Positions 6,676 to 16,217 of a stretch of DNA of 42,472 bases are shown one piece after another. How positions within the stretch are numbered: position 1 is the first letter of the stretch; each line of letters begins with the position of its first letter. Source of the DNA: Oscillospiraceae bacterium (lineage in GTDB: Bacteria > Bacillota > Clostridia > Oscillospirales > Oscillospiraceae); the NCBI GenBank assembly GCA_017516925.1, contig JAFXAQ010000010.1, positions 1-42,472 on the forward strand, given 5' to 3'. The position numbers were made by a program, and so were the translations under genes. The notes under the pieces were generated by a model. It had not been told where the DNA came from and searched no databases. It was given only the letters and a program-made list of their open reading frames with translations.

Positions 6676-8025
6676 ATGCGTGGAAAGACAGGAAAAAAAC
6701 TCCTGCCAACCCAAATAATTGCTATCAGCTTTGCCCTTGTCATTTTGGCAGGAGCAGTCCTTTTGTGCCTGCCCATTGCGTCCCGAAACGGACAGTCCCT
6801 GGGCTTTCGCACGTCCTTGTTTACCGCCACTTCTGCAACCTGCGTTACCGGGCTTATCCTGGGAGATACTTGGACGCTGTTCAGTGGCTTTGGGCAGGCG
6901 GTGATTATCACCTTGATTGAAATCGGCGGTCTGGGCTTTATGTCTGTTGCCTCCTTGGTGATTTTTATGCTGCGGCGAAAAATCGGTTTGCGGCAGCGCC
7001 TGGTGATTGCCCAGGCATTGAGTGTGGAAGAAATTGCGGATGTTGTCCGCATCCAGAAGTGGGTGCTTTGGGGCAGCCTGATTGTTCAGACCACCGGCGC
7101 ATTGGTGTTGTTTTTCCGCTTCTTGCCGGAATACGGCTGGGCACGGGGGGCAAAGTGGGGTGTATTTCACGCCATTTCCGCATTTTGTAACGCTGGCTTT
7201 GACATTGTAGGTGATGTATCCGGCGGTGTGGGTATGATGTACTTTGCGGATGACCCGGTGGTGCTCATCACCCTGATGACGCTGATTGTGGTCGGCGGAC
7301 TGGGCTTTTTTGTGTGGCAGGAAATTGCGGTGCGGCGCAGCTTCCGCAAATTCGGCATTTATACGAGGCTGGTGCTGCTTACCTCCGGGGTGCTGATATT
7401 GGCAGGGGCTTTGCTTTTTGGCATTCTGGAATGGAACAATCCCCAGACCCTGGGGGCAATGCCTGTGTGGCAGAAAATTCTCAATGCTTTCTTTCAGTCT
7501 GTTACCACCCGTACCGCTGGCTTTGCTTCGTTGGATCAGGCGGCGCTGACGGAGGGCAGTAAGGCAGTCAGCGTCCTTTGGATGCTCATCGGCGGCGCCT
7601 CCGGTTCTACCGCCGGCGGTGTGAAAATGGTAACCTTCCTGGTGTTGATTTTGTTCGTCATTTCCCGGGCACGGGGGAAAAGCAATGTTACCGTATTTCA
7701 CAGAACCATCCCGCAGGCGAAGGTGCTGGATGCAGCTGCTTTGATTTCGCTTGTTTTGGGACTTGCGTTTTTGGGCGCCATCTTTATTACGGCAACCTCT
7801 CCTGTAGGCTTCACAGATGCGCTGTATGAAACAGCCTCTGCTCTGGCAACAGTAGGCTTGACTGCCGGGGTAACACCCCTGCTGAGCGTTCCGGCGCAGA
7901 TTATGATTATGATTTTTATGTACTTTGGTCGGGTGGGAATTCTCACCATCAGCCTGGGCTTTATGATGGGCGATCAGGCAGAGGAGCGTTTCCGCTATGC
8001 ATATACCAATGTTTTAATCGGATAG
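6676..8025 (+). CDS. ktrB: Trk/Ktr-type potassium uptake membrane subunit
   Basis: The 449-residue membrane protein belongs to the TrkH/KtrB family, which carries K+ (with Na+ in Ktr) into the cell. It has four pore modules. The first selectivity-filter region is visible as TSATCVTG near residue 55, a later one as TRTAGFASLD, and the gating loop of the third module as GGASGSTAGGVK. The length is that of KtrB rather than the longer TrkH. The gating partner, a TrkA/KtrA protein, is encoded nine bases downstream. ATG 6676 has only a weak GGATGTGA binding site. Confidence 0.95.
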   Translation: MRGKTGKKLLPTQIIAISFALVILAGAVLLCLPIASRNGQSLGFRTSLFTATSATCVTGLILGDTWTLFSGFGQAVIITLIEIGGLGFMSVASLVIFMLRRKIGLRQRLVIAQALSVEEIADVVRIQKWVLWGSLIVQTTGALVLFFRFLPEYGWARGAKWGVFHAISAFCNAGFDIVGDVSGGVGMMYFADDPVVLITLMTLIVVGGLGFFVWQEIAVRRSFRKFGIYTRLVLLTSGVLILAGALLFGILEWNNPQTLGAMPVWQKILNAFFQSVTTRTAGFASLDQAALTEGSKAVSVLWMLIGGASGSTAGGVKMVTFLVLILFVISRARGKSNVTVFHRTIPQAKVLDAAALISLVLGLAFLGAIFITATSPVGFTDALYETASALATVGLTAGVTPLLSVPAQIMIMIFMYFGRVGILTISLGFMMGDQAEERFRYAYTNVLIG

Positions 8026-8034
8026 GAGGCAAAT

Positions 8035-8682
8035 ATGAAATCCTTTGTTGTAATAGGGCTTGGTCGGTTCGGTATGCAGGTGGCAAGAAAGCTCAGCCAA
8101 CAGGGCTGTGAGGTTTTGGCGCTGGACATCTCTGGGGATTTGGTACAGCAGCTGGGAGAAGTTGTAACCCAGGCGGTGATTGCAGATGCCCGGGATAAGG
8201 AGGTTCTGCGCTCTCTGGGTGTAAAAGACTTTGATTGCGCAGTGGTAGCCATTGGCGACAGCTTGTCTGATTCGGTTTTGGCGACCCTGAACCTGAAAGA
8301 GCTGGGTGTTCCCCAGATTATTTGCAAGGCACACGATGAGACCCACCGGCACGTGCTGGAAAAGCTGGGGGCGGACCGTGTGGTAATTCCGGAGCAGGAA
8401 AATGCGGACCGCCTGGCTATGAGTCTGGCAAGCAACAATGTGCTGGACTATATTGAGCTGTCCTCAGATTATGGCATTATCGAAGTACCGGTGCCTGCAT
8501 CCTGGGAAAATAAAAGCCTGATTGAGCTGAATGTCCGGGCGAAGCTGGGCGTCAATATTCTGTCGGTGAAGCGGGGCGGCAGCATTACAGTCTCACCTGC
8601 TGCGGACTACCGCATGGCGAAAGGGGACATTATGCTGGTGCTGGGGGAAACCGCAGCCCTGGAAGCGGTGCAAAAGCTATGA
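8035..8682 (+). CDS. ktrA: Trk/Ktr potassium channel regulatory subunit (RCK)
   Basis: The 215-residue cytoplasmic protein has an N-terminal RCK/TrkA-N Rossmann domain (VVIGLGRFGMQVARKL, then acidic ALDIS at the end of the second strand, nucleotide-binding type) and a C-terminal TrkA-C domain (EVPVPASWENKSLIELNVRAKLGVNIL). Rings of this protein sit under the membrane subunit and open it in response to ATP/ADP or cyclic dinucleotides in the family. AGGAGG precedes ATG. The 3' end overlaps the methyltransferase gene by four bases. Confidence 0.95.
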   Translation: MKSFVVIGLGRFGMQVARKLSQQGCEVLALDISGDLVQQLGEVVTQAVIADARDKEVLRSLGVKDFDCAVVAIGDSLSDSVLATLNLKELGVPQIICKAHDETHRHVLEKLGADRVVIPEQENADRLAMSLASNNVLDYIELSSDYGIIEVPVPASWENKSLIELNVRAKLGVNILSVKRGGSITVSPAADYRMAKGDIMLVLGETAALEAVQKL

Positions 8683-9425
8683 CAGAAAGAATTACTTCCC
8701 GGAAGAATCCGCTTTTGCAGCAGGTGCGGCGCTTGCTGACCTCCAGAAAGGAACGGGAGCAGACAGGACTTTTTGTGGCTGACGGTACCAAGCTTTTGGA
8801 AGAAGCCGTCCGCTGGTGTCCGGGACTGGACACGGTGATTTTGTCAGACAGCGTTGCGGCGGAAGTGCCGGAAGGTGTTCGGCTTGTCCGGGTGCCGGAG
8901 GATGTGATGGAGAGTATTTCTCCGATGCAGACACCCCAGGGTGCGCTGTTTCTGTGCCGGTTGCCGGAAAAAACAGCCTTTGCTCCCAAACCGGGGATGC
9001 TGCTGCTGGACGGCATTCAGGACCCGGGTAATTTGGGGACAATCCTGCGTACAGCGGATGCCTTAAATGTGCCTGTAGCTCTGCTGGAGGGCTGTGCCGA
9101 CCCTTATAGCCATAAGGTTGTCAGAGCCAGTATGGGTGCGGTGTTTCGTATGGCGGTGCAGCAGACCACCTGGGAGGAAGCCCGGGAGCAATGTGAAAAA
9201 GCCGGTATCCCTGTGGCAGTGACGGCGCTTTCCGATCGGTCTGTTGACCTGCGGCAGGCGGCCGTGGAAAATTTGGCCGTGGTCATTGGCAGCGAGGGAC
9301 AGGGAGTGCGGCAGGAGATTTTGGAAAATGCCGGGCAGGAACTGATTATTCCTATGAATCCCCGGTGTGAATCCCTGAACGCAGCCGTTGCCGCCGCCAT
9401 CGTGATGTGGCAAATGCAAACATAG
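8679..9425 (+). CDS. TrmH/SpoU family RNA 2'-O-methyltransferase
   Basis: The product has 248 residues. An N-terminal substrate-binding domain (RKNPLLQQVRRLLTSRKEREQTGLFVADGTKLLEEA) is followed by the SPOUT knot with its three motifs: QDPGNLGTILRTADA (motif 1), VIGSEGQGVRQE (motif 2) and RCESLNAAVAAAIVMW (motif 3). It transfers methyl from S-adenosylmethionine to a ribose 2'-OH in rRNA or tRNA; the exact target is not readable. In many Clostridia it sits, as here, next to trk genes and before dprA, overlapping ktrA by four bases. Confidence 0.92.
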   Translation: MTERITSRKNPLLQQVRRLLTSRKEREQTGLFVADGTKLLEEAVRWCPGLDTVILSDSVAAEVPEGVRLVRVPEDVMESISPMQTPQGALFLCRLPEKTAFAPKPGMLLLDGIQDPGNLGTILRTADALNVPVALLEGCADPYSHKVVRASMGAVFRMAVQQTTWEEAREQCEKAGIPVAVTALSDRSVDLRQAAVENLAVVIGSEGQGVRQEILENAGQELIIPMNPRCESLNAAVAAAIVMWQMQT

Positions 9426-9441
9426 AAAGAGAGAACAAAAA

Positions 9442-10620
9442 ATGCTGGTACATTGGGTGTGGTATGCCACCTTGCCAAAGCTGTCTTTGCAACAAAAGCT
9501 GACGCTTTTGGAGCATTATCCAAGTCCGGAGGATATCTTTTATTCTGCGGACTTTCCGGAGCTTCCGGATGATATTGCCCAGGCGCTGGAGAACAAGGAC
9601 CTGACTTTGGCACGGAGTATATTGAGGGTCTGCGGAGAGACCCAGGTCAGTGTGCTGGCGATGACGGATTCTGCATACCCTTCCAGATTGCGGAATATCT
9701 CTGACCCACCCTTGGTACTATATTATAAAGGTGCGCTGCCGGATTTTGCCGGTCGGCCGGTGATTGGCGTTGTGGGAACCCGGAAGGCAACGGCTTATGG
9801 AAACAACAATGCCCGGGTTATCTCCCGGCAAATTGCCCGGTGCGGCGGTTTGGTGGTTTCCGGCGGCGCCGGCGGTATTGATACCGCTGCGCTGCAGGGT
9901 GCTGCCCAGACAGGACGGCAGACAGTTGCAGTATTGGGCTGCGGTGTGAATGTGGTGTATCCGGCCTCCAACCGGGACTTGTTTACCCAGATATCCAAAA
10001 ACGGCTGCCTGATGTCAGAATATCCCCCGGAAACGGGGCCAAAGCCTTGGCAATTTCCGGAACGAAACCGGATTATCAGTGGCCTGTCGGACGGTGTGCT
10101 GGTGGTGGAGGCGCCGGAGAAAAGCGGCGCGCTGATTACCGCCCGGAATGCCGTAGAGCAGGGCAGAGATGTGTTTGCGGTTCCCGGCAATATCGGTGTG
10201 CCTGCCTGCGCAGGCAGTAACGCATTGCTGCAGGAGACTGCGATTTCTGTTTCTTCCGGCTGGGATGTGGTGAAGCGCTATGCGGATTTGTATCCGGATG
10301 TGACCCCGGCAGGTATGGAACCGAAGGCAGATTTTTCCCGGGTACGGGTGGCGCAGCCGGTATCTTACCCCGAGCAAAACACCCAGCCTGACAAAAAATC
10401 CATTGACAATCCGGCGATTAACGCTTATAGTGTCCTAGATAACAGCCTGACAGAGCAGGAGAAAGCGGTTCTGCACTGCTTGTCCAATACGCCGGTGGCT
10501 GTGGACGAGGTTATCACCAAAACCGGAATTCCGGCTACGGAGGTTTTGCGGGTGATCACAGCCCTTGCGCTGAAGGGATTGGTAACCAACCACCCGGGCA
10601 GACTGGTATCTTTAAATTAA
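9442..10620 (+). CDS. dprA: DNA processing protein DprA/Smf
   Basis: The 392-residue protein matches DprA, which binds incoming single-stranded DNA and loads RecA during transformation. A SAM-like N-terminal region is followed by the extended Rossmann fold: GVVGTRKATAYG near residue 112, SGGAGGIDTAALQGAAQTG, NVVYPASN, PERNRIISGLSDGVLVVEA and ITARNAVEQGRDVFAVPGNI. A C-terminal winged-helix domain follows (LTEQEKAVLHCL to KGLVTNHPGRLV). It is widespread in species not known to be competent. It precedes topA, the usual order in Firmicutes. Confidence 0.95.
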   Translation: MLVHWVWYATLPKLSLQQKLTLLEHYPSPEDIFYSADFPELPDDIAQALENKDLTLARSILRVCGETQVSVLAMTDSAYPSRLRNISDPPLVLYYKGALPDFAGRPVIGVVGTRKATAYGNNNARVISRQIARCGGLVVSGGAGGIDTAALQGAAQTGRQTVAVLGCGVNVVYPASNRDLFTQISKNGCLMSEYPPETGPKPWQFPERNRIISGLSDGVLVVEAPEKSGALITARNAVEQGRDVFAVPGNIGVPACAGSNALLQETAISVSSGWDVVKRYADLYPDVTPAGMEPKADFSRVRVAQPVSYPEQNTQPDKKSIDNPAINAYSVLDNSLTEQEKAVLHCLSNTPVAVDEVITKTGIPATEVLRVITALALKGLVTNHPGRLVSLN

Positions 10621-10641
10621 ATTTAGGCGATGGAGGAAACC

Positions 10642-12834
10642 ATGGCAGAAACCAAGCTTGTAATTGTGGAGTCGCCCTCCAAGGCGAAGACCATTGGAAA
10701 ATATTTAGGACCCGGCTACGTGGTCAAGGCCAGTATGGGTCATTTGCGGGACTTGCCCAAAAGCACCATGGGTGTGGACATTGACGGCGGTTTTGAGCCG
10801 GAATATGTGCCGATGGACACCAAGTCCGAGATTATTGCGGATTTACGCAAGGCTGCCAAGCAGGCAGAAAAAGTGTATCTGGCAACGGACCCGGACCGTG
10901 AGGGCGAAGCCATTTCCTGGCATTTGAAGGAGCTTTTGAAGCTTCCGGATGAAAAAACCTGCCGGGTGACCTTTAATGAGATTACCCAAAGAGTTGTCAG
11001 TGAATCCATCCAAAATCCCAGAAATATCGACAGCGCTCTGGTGGATGCCCAGCAGGCACGTCGGGTTCTGGATAGAATTGTGGGCTACCAGCTGTCCCCG
11101 CTGCTTTGGAAAAAAGTGCGCCGGGGTCTGTCTGCCGGTCGTGTGCAGTCTGTGGCAACCCGGCTGGTGGTGGACAGAGAAAATGAAATCAGAGCCTTCC
11201 AGCCTAAGGAGTACTGGTCCTTGGAGGTTATGCTGAACCGGGTGGGTAAGCCCGGCAGCTTTGCAGCGCGTTATCACGGCACTACCAAGAAAATTGAGCT
11301 GGAAAACGAGGCCCAGACCGATAAGGTGATTGCCGATATCACCGGTAAGGAATTTACCGTGACCAGTGTCAAGCGGGCGGAAAAGAAGCGCACTGCTGCG
11401 CCGCCTTTTACCACCTCCACCTTGCAGCAGGAGGCATCCCGGAAGCTGAATATGACCCCCAAGCGCACCATGACCATTGCCCAGCAGCTGTATGAAGGTG
11501 TGGACGTGGCAGGGGAGGGCACTTTGGGTCTTATCACCTATATGCGTACCGACTCTCTGCGCCTTTCTGACGAAGCGATGGCGGCTGCGGGGCATTTCAT
11601 CAAGAACCGCTATGGCAAGGATTACTACTACGGAAAGCCCCATGTTTTCAAGACAAAAACCGGCGCTCAGGATGCCCACGAGGCGATCCGCCCCACCCAT
11701 GTGGAGCTTGACCCAGAGCGCATTCAAAGCAGCCTGACCAAGGAGCAATACCGGCTTTACAAGCTGATTTGGAGCCGCTTTTTGGCTTCCCAGATGGCAA
11801 ATGCCGTGTATGACACCGTAGCGATCGATACCCTGTGTGCCGGTCATACCTTCCGCAGCACCCACCAAAGCCTGAAATTCTCCGGCTTTATTGCGGTTTA
11901 TGAGGAGGGACGTGACGAGGAAGGAGAGGCTGTAGGCTCTCCGCTGCCGGACTTGCAGGAAGGGGATAAAGCGCTGGCAACGGATGTGAAGAAGGAACAG
12001 CACTTTACCCAGCCCCCCGCCCGGTATACCGAGGCAACCCTTGTGAAAGCAATGGAAGAAAAGGGTGTGGGTCGCCCCTCTACCTATGCGGGCATTGTCT
12101 CCACCATTCAAGACAGGGAATACGTCCAGAAAATTGATAAGCGCCTGTCGCCCACTGCCTTGGGCGAGGTGGTAAACGGACTGATGCTGGAACGGTTCCA
12201 GGATATTATCGATGTGGAATTTACCGCCAATATGGAAAGCCGGCTGGACGATGTGGAAGCAGGCAAGCGCCAGTGGAAAACGGTTTTGGCTGACTTTTAT
12301 AAGCAGTTCCATCAGGAAATGCTGGATGCGGAAGCTGCCCTGGAGGGTGTGCGGCTGAAGGTGCCGGATGAGGTCACAGAGGAAATCTGTGAGGAATGCG
12401 GACGGAATATGGTGGTGAAAATCGGTCGGTTCGGTAAATTCCTGGCTTGCCCGGGTTTTCCGGAGTGTACCAACACCAAGCCGATTGTGGAAAGAATGCC
12501 CGGTCGCTGCCCCAAGTGCGGCAGCACCATTTTGAAGCGGAAATCCAAGCGTGGCTTTGCCTACTATGCCTGCGAGCGTGGGGCGGATTGCGGCTTTATG
12601 AGCTGGGATGTGCCCACAGCAGAGGATTGCCCCACCTGCGGACAGACCTTGTTCAAGAAGTCCGGTCGGGGCAGAATGAAGCCCTTCTGTATCAATGAAG
12701 CCTGCAAGGATTTCCTGCCGGAGGACAAGCGGGGCTACTATAAGAAGGCGGAAACCGCCAAAGCAGACGGCGAAGCGCCTGCCAAGAAAACAACCAAAAA
12801 AACCACGAAAAAGACAGGGAGCAAGAAAAAATGA
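10642..12834 (+). CDS. topA: DNA topoisomerase I
   Basis: The product has about 730 residues of type IA topoisomerase, which relaxes negative supercoils by cutting one strand. The TOPRIM domain starts at once (LVIVESPSKAKTIGKYLG) and holds DPDREGEAISWHL. The catalytic tyrosine lies in ITYMRTDSLRLS at about residue 300. Three C-terminal zinc-finger modules follow (CEECGRNM, CPKCGSTI and CPTCGQTL, each with a downstream Cys pair), then a Lys-rich tail. GGAGG five bases before ATG 10642 favours MAETKL as the start over ATG 10630. The stop overlaps trmFO by four bases. Confidence 0.97.
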   Translation: MAETKLVIVESPSKAKTIGKYLGPGYVVKASMGHLRDLPKSTMGVDIDGGFEPEYVPMDTKSEIIADLRKAAKQAEKVYLATDPDREGEAISWHLKELLKLPDEKTCRVTFNEITQRVVSESIQNPRNIDSALVDAQQARRVLDRIVGYQLSPLLWKKVRRGLSAGRVQSVATRLVVDRENEIRAFQPKEYWSLEVMLNRVGKPGSFAARYHGTTKKIELENEAQTDKVIADITGKEFTVTSVKRAEKKRTAAPPFTTSTLQQEASRKLNMTPKRTMTIAQQLYEGVDVAGEGTLGLITYMRTDSLRLSDEAMAAAGHFIKNRYGKDYYYGKPHVFKTKTGAQDAHEAIRPTHVELDPERIQSSLTKEQYRLYKLIWSRFLASQMANAVYDTVAIDTLCAGHTFRSTHQSLKFSGFIAVYEEGRDEEGEAVGSPLPDLQEGDKALATDVKKEQHFTQPPARYTEATLVKAMEEKGVGRPSTYAGIVSTIQDREYVQKIDKRLSPTALGEVVNGLMLERFQDIIDVEFTANMESRLDDVEAGKRQWKTVLADFYKQFHQEMLDAEAALEGVRLKVPDEVTEEICEECGRNMVVKIGRFGKFLACPGFPECTNTKPIVERMPGRCPKCGSTILKRKSKRGFAYYACERGADCGFMSWDVPTAEDCPTCGQTLFKKSGRGRMKPFCINEACKDFLPEDKRGYYKKAETAKADGEAPAKKTTKKTTKKTGSKKK

Positions 12835-14132
12835 GTGAGGTAAAGGTGATCGGCGCAGGGCTTGCCGGTGCGGAAGCTGCCTGGCAGCTGGCGCAGCGGG
12901 GAATTTCCGTGACGCTCTATGATATGAAGCCCGGGAAAAAGTCTCCGGCGCACCACGCAGACACCTTTGCGGAGCTTGTGTGCTCCAACTCCCTTCGTGG
13001 AGACCGGCTGGAAAATGCGGTGGGACTTCTCAAGGAGGAACTGCGCCGTCTGGACAGTGTGATTTTGTCCTGCGCCGAAGCTACCCGGGTTGAAGCCGGT
13101 GGCTGTCTGGCGGTGGACAGACAGGGCTTTTCCAGCCTTGTGACGGAAAAGCTGAAAAGCCATCCCAATATTACCTTTTGCTCCGAGGAGATTACCCAGG
13201 TGCCGGAAGGACCTGCGATTATCGCTACGGGACCGCTGACCTCAGATGCGCTGTCTCAGGCTATCGGCGAATATTTTGGTGAAGGGTATTTGCACTTTTT
13301 TGATGCCGCCGCCCCTCTGGTTACGGCAGAATCAGTGGATATGACAAAGGCCTGGTGGCAGTCCCGGTATGACCGGGGTACTCCGGACTATATTAACTGC
13401 GCAATGAACAAAGAGGAGTACGAGGCGTTCCTGGATGCGCTGATTTCCGCCGAGGAAGCCGAAGTGCACGGCTTTGAGGATAAAAATGTCTTTGAGGGCT
13501 GTATGCCGGTGGAGGTTATGGCACGCAGAGGTCGGGATACCCTGCGTTTTGGACCGTTAAAGCCTGTGGGATTAACGGACCCTGCAACCGGGAAGGAGCC
13601 TTATGCGGTGGTTCAGCTGCGGCAGGACAATGCGGCAAAGAGTGTGTTTAATCTGGTGGGCTTCCAGACCCACCTGAAATTCCCGGAGCAAAAGCGTGTG
13701 TTTTCGATGATTCCGGCGCTGAAAAATGCGGAGTTTGTCCGCTACGGCGTGATGCACCGCAATACCTTCCTGCAATCGCCCAAGCTGCTGGATAAATATT
13801 ATGCGGACCGCCGTAATCCTTTGGTTGCCTTTGCCGGGCAGATGACCGGTGTGGAGGGCTATGTGGAAAGCGCTGCCTCCGGGTATTTAGCCGGTGTTGC
13901 TATGGCGGCGAAGGTCCGGGGAAAGCCCCTGCCGGAGTTCCCTCAGGAAACAGCCATCGGCGCTTTGGGCTTATATATCAGTGATGAACGGATTGGAAAT
14001 TTCCAGCCGATGAATATCAATTTCAGCATCATTTCCCCTTTGGAAACAAGAATTCGCAAGAAAGCAGAGAAAAACCTTGCCCTTGCAAATCGCTCTCTGG
14101 CAATCATTGACCGGCTGGCAAAGGAAGTTTAG
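12831..14132 (+). CDS. trmFO: tRNA (uracil-54-C5)-methyltransferase, folate-dependent
   Basis: The 433-residue flavoprotein makes ribothymidine 54 in tRNA using methylenetetrahydrofolate. The FAD-binding motif opens the protein (VIGAGLAGAEAAWQLAQRG, then LYDMKP). Family blocks include ELVCSNSLRGD, RVEAGGCLAVDR, FFDAAAPLV, FEGCMPVEVMARRG and GQMTGVEGYVESAASG. Length and gene order (topA then trmFO) match the Firmicutes arrangement. ATGA overlap with topA indicates coupled translation. Confidence 0.97.
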   Translation: MSEVKVIGAGLAGAEAAWQLAQRGISVTLYDMKPGKKSPAHHADTFAELVCSNSLRGDRLENAVGLLKEELRRLDSVILSCAEATRVEAGGCLAVDRQGFSSLVTEKLKSHPNITFCSEEITQVPEGPAIIATGPLTSDALSQAIGEYFGEGYLHFFDAAAPLVTAESVDMTKAWWQSRYDRGTPDYINCAMNKEEYEAFLDALISAEEAEVHGFEDKNVFEGCMPVEVMARRGRDTLRFGPLKPVGLTDPATGKEPYAVVQLRQDNAAKSVFNLVGFQTHLKFPEQKRVFSMIPALKNAEFVRYGVMHRNTFLQSPKLLDKYYADRRNPLVAFAGQMTGVEGYVESAASGYLAGVAMAAKVRGKPLPEFPQETAIGALGLYISDERIGNFQPMNINFSIISPLETRIRKKAEKNLALANRSLAIIDRLAKEV

Positions 14133-14146
14133 AAAGAGGTGTTCCA

Positions 14147-15187
14147 ATGAAAATCATTTTGGATGCAATGGGTGGCGATTTAGCACCGGAAGCTCCGGTG
14201 ATGGGCGCAGTGCAGGCGGCAAAGGATTTTGGCGCCCAGATTACCCTGGTGGGCAGAGGCGATGAAATTCTGGAGGTTCTGCGTAAGCACAGCATTGAAA
14301 ATCTGCCTGCTGGCGTGGAAATCGCCAACGCAGAGGAAGTGGTGGATATGCACGATGACCCCGCCAATGTCATCCGGAAAAAGAAGAATTCCTCTATGGT
14401 CATTGGTTTGAAGATGGTGGCAGAGGGAGAAGGGGATGCCTTTATTTCTGCCGGCAGTACCGGTGCGCTGCTTTCCGGCGCTACCTTGATTGTCAAGCGT
14501 GTCAAGGGTATTCGCCGGGCGGCGATGGGTCCTGTGATGCCCAATAAGGCCGGTGGCAGGACTGTGATTTTGGACTGCGGCGCCAACGCTGAGTGTACTC
14601 CGGAATTTTTGCTGCAGTTCGGCTTGGTGGGCAGTCTCTATGCCCAAAAATACTTAGGGGTTGAAAGCCCCAGGGTGGGACTTCTCAATATCGGCACAGA
14701 GGACACGAAGGGTACCCCCCTGCAAAAGGAAGCCTATGCTTTGCTGACGGAGGCCTGCAAGCAGGGTGTGCTGAACTTTGTGGGCAATGTGGAAGCCAGA
14801 GATGTGCCTCTGGGCGCTGTGGATGTGGTGGTGTGTGACGGCTTTGCCGGAAACGTGCTGCTGAAGTCCATTGAGGGCACCGCTATGTTTATGGGCAGCT
14901 TGATGAAGCACCGGATTTTTAAGCGAAATCTGTTCTCCAAAATCGGCTACCTGTTCTGTAAGCCCGGGGTGGATGAAGTGATGAAAATGCTGGACTACCG
15001 GGAGATTGGCGGCACCCAGTTCCTGGGCATTAAAAAGCCGGTGATAAAGGCTCACGGTTCCTCTGATGCCTTGGCATTCCGCAATGCGGTGCGTCAGGCA
15101 ATGGATGCGGCAGACAGCGATATCTCCGTGGAATTGGAGCAGGAACTGAAAGCCCTTTCTGCTGTGGAGGCGCCTGAAAATGATTAA
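14147..15187 (+). CDS. plsX: Phosphate acyltransferase PlsX
   Basis: The 346-residue peripheral membrane enzyme makes acyl-phosphate from acyl-ACP for phospholipid synthesis. The family start ILDAMGGDLAPEAPVMGA is present, followed by FISAGSTGALLSGATL, AVDVVVCDGFAGNVLLKS and REIGGTQFLGI. AAGAGGTG precedes the ATG. It overlaps rnc by eight bases. In many Firmicutes an acyl carrier protein gene (acpP) and sometimes fabD lie between plsX and rnc; here there is no room for them. Confidence 0.97.
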   Translation: MKIILDAMGGDLAPEAPVMGAVQAAKDFGAQITLVGRGDEILEVLRKHSIENLPAGVEIANAEEVVDMHDDPANVIRKKKNSSMVIGLKMVAEGEGDAFISAGSTGALLSGATLIVKRVKGIRRAAMGPVMPNKAGGRTVILDCGANAECTPEFLLQFGLVGSLYAQKYLGVESPRVGLLNIGTEDTKGTPLQKEAYALLTEACKQGVLNFVGNVEARDVPLGAVDVVVCDGFAGNVLLKSIEGTAMFMGSLMKHRIFKRNLFSKIGYLFCKPGVDEVMKMLDYREIGGTQFLGIKKPVIKAHGSSDALAFRNAVRQAMDAADSDISVELEQELKALSAVEAPEND

Positions 15188-15866
15188 GGATTTAGAAGTA
15201 TCCATCGGCTACCGCTTTCAAAATATTATCCTTTTGCAAAATGCGCTGACCCACTCCTCCTATGCCAATGAACGGTGGCACGACAGCCTGAAAAGCAATG
15301 AACGGCTGGAGTTTTTGGGGGATTCTATTCTGGGGATGGTGGTGGCGGAGCACCTTTACAAAACCTTTGAAAACCGTCCGGAGGGTGAGCTGACCCGGAT
15401 GCGTGCGGATATGGTCTGCGAGCAAGCTCTGGCGGAGATTGCCAACCGCCTGCAGCTGGGAGGCTATCTGCTTCTTGGTCACGGAGAGGAGCAGGGGAAT
15501 GGCAGAACCAGAGATTCCATTTTGGCAGATGCGGTGGAGTCTGTGATTGCGGCGTTGTTTCTGGACGGCGGTATGGACGCCGCCCGGAAATTCATTGAAA
15601 AATTTGTGCTGTGCAATGTACCCACCACAAAACTGCACAATATGGACTATAAAACCACCTTGCAGGAGCAGGTGCAGCAGAAGAAAAATCAGGTGTTGAC
15701 CTATACGCTTCTGAGAGAAAGCGGACCGGACCACGATAAGCGGTTCTGTGTTGGCGTTTCTCTCAATGGCGAGCTGGTGGGGCAGGGTGAGGGAAGCAGC
15801 AAAAAACGTGCGGAACAGGACGCTGCCCACTATACCCTGAAAAAACTCTTCCCGGAAGTACTTTAA
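15180..15866 (+). CDS. rnc: Ribonuclease III
   Basis: The 228-residue product has an N-terminal endonuclease domain and a C-terminal double-stranded-RNA-binding domain. The signature NERLEFLGDSILG (near residue 40) supplies acidic metal ligands, and DAVESVIAALFLDGG supplies the second pair. The dsRBD begins near residue 155 (MDYKTTLQEQVQQKK) and ends GEGSSKKRAEQDAAHYTLKKL. It processes rRNA precursors and cleaves structured RNAs. It is the last gene of the long plus-strand housekeeping run, followed by a hairpin. Confidence 0.97.
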   Translation: MIKDLEVSIGYRFQNIILLQNALTHSSYANERWHDSLKSNERLEFLGDSILGMVVAEHLYKTFENRPEGELTRMRADMVCEQALAEIANRLQLGGYLLLGHGEEQGNGRTRDSILADAVESVIAALFLDGGMDAARKFIEKFVLCNVPTTKLHNMDYKTTLQEQVQQKKNQVLTYTLLRESGPDHDKRFCVGVSLNGELVGQGEGSSKKRAEQDAAHYTLKKLFPEVL

Positions 15867-15871
15867 AGAAA

Positions 15872-15896
15872 AGACCGTTGGCTGAGCCAACGGTCT
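15872..15896 (+). terminator. Hairpin after rnc
   Basis: AGACCGTTGGC and GCCAACGGTCT form a perfect 11-bp stem with loop TGA, six bases after the stop. There is no T run behind it, so termination would be weak. Confidence 0.55.
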
Positions 15897-15970
15897 CAGA
15901 GTGTCAAAGAACCCCCAAATCGCCAAAACACAACAATATTGAAAAAGCAATCTGCCGATATTAAGTTGTC

Positions 15971-16007
15971 ATTGCGAAACCAGTGTCGCAACACTGGTTG
16001 TGGCAAT
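15971..16007. repeat. Palindromic intergenic repeat (REP-like)
   Basis: AACCAGTGT and ACACTGGTT form a 9-bp stem with loop CGCA. Outside it, ATTGC at 15971-15975 pairs with GCAAT at 16003-16007. The compact form and location between genes fit an interspersed palindromic repeat. No second copy is visible in this window. Confidence 0.5.
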
Positions 16008-16055
16008 CCGTTTCCTAAAATATCTTGCTACCGCAAGGTGTTTTGGCTTACTGCA

Positions 16056-16102
16056 CAAACCGGACCCTAACGTACCATCTGTACGCCGACGGGTCCGGTT
16101 TG
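16056..16102. repeat. Large inverted repeat upstream of spoVAC
   Basis: CAAACCGGACCC and GGGTCCGGTTTG are perfect 12-bp complements, with a further inner dyad CGTAC/GTACG. The following 110 bases up to spoVAC are A+T-rich. A GCATA followed 17 bases later by CATCCTT only weakly resembles a forespore sigma-G promoter, so no promoter is called. Confidence 0.6.
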
Positions 16103-16217
16103 CTTGTCTTTGGCGCTTCTTTGACCTCTGTCAGTCTGTCAAAAAGTACTTTTTTGACAGACAAAGTTTTGCATAATTTTTTGCATTTTTGGCATCCTTT
16201 AATTAGGAGGGATGTTT

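Noticed and set aside
16165..16205. A forespore sigma-G promoter for spoVAC.
   Set aside because: GCATA is acceptable as a -35, but the element 17 bases on (CATCCTT) fits the -10 consensus poorly; mentioned only.
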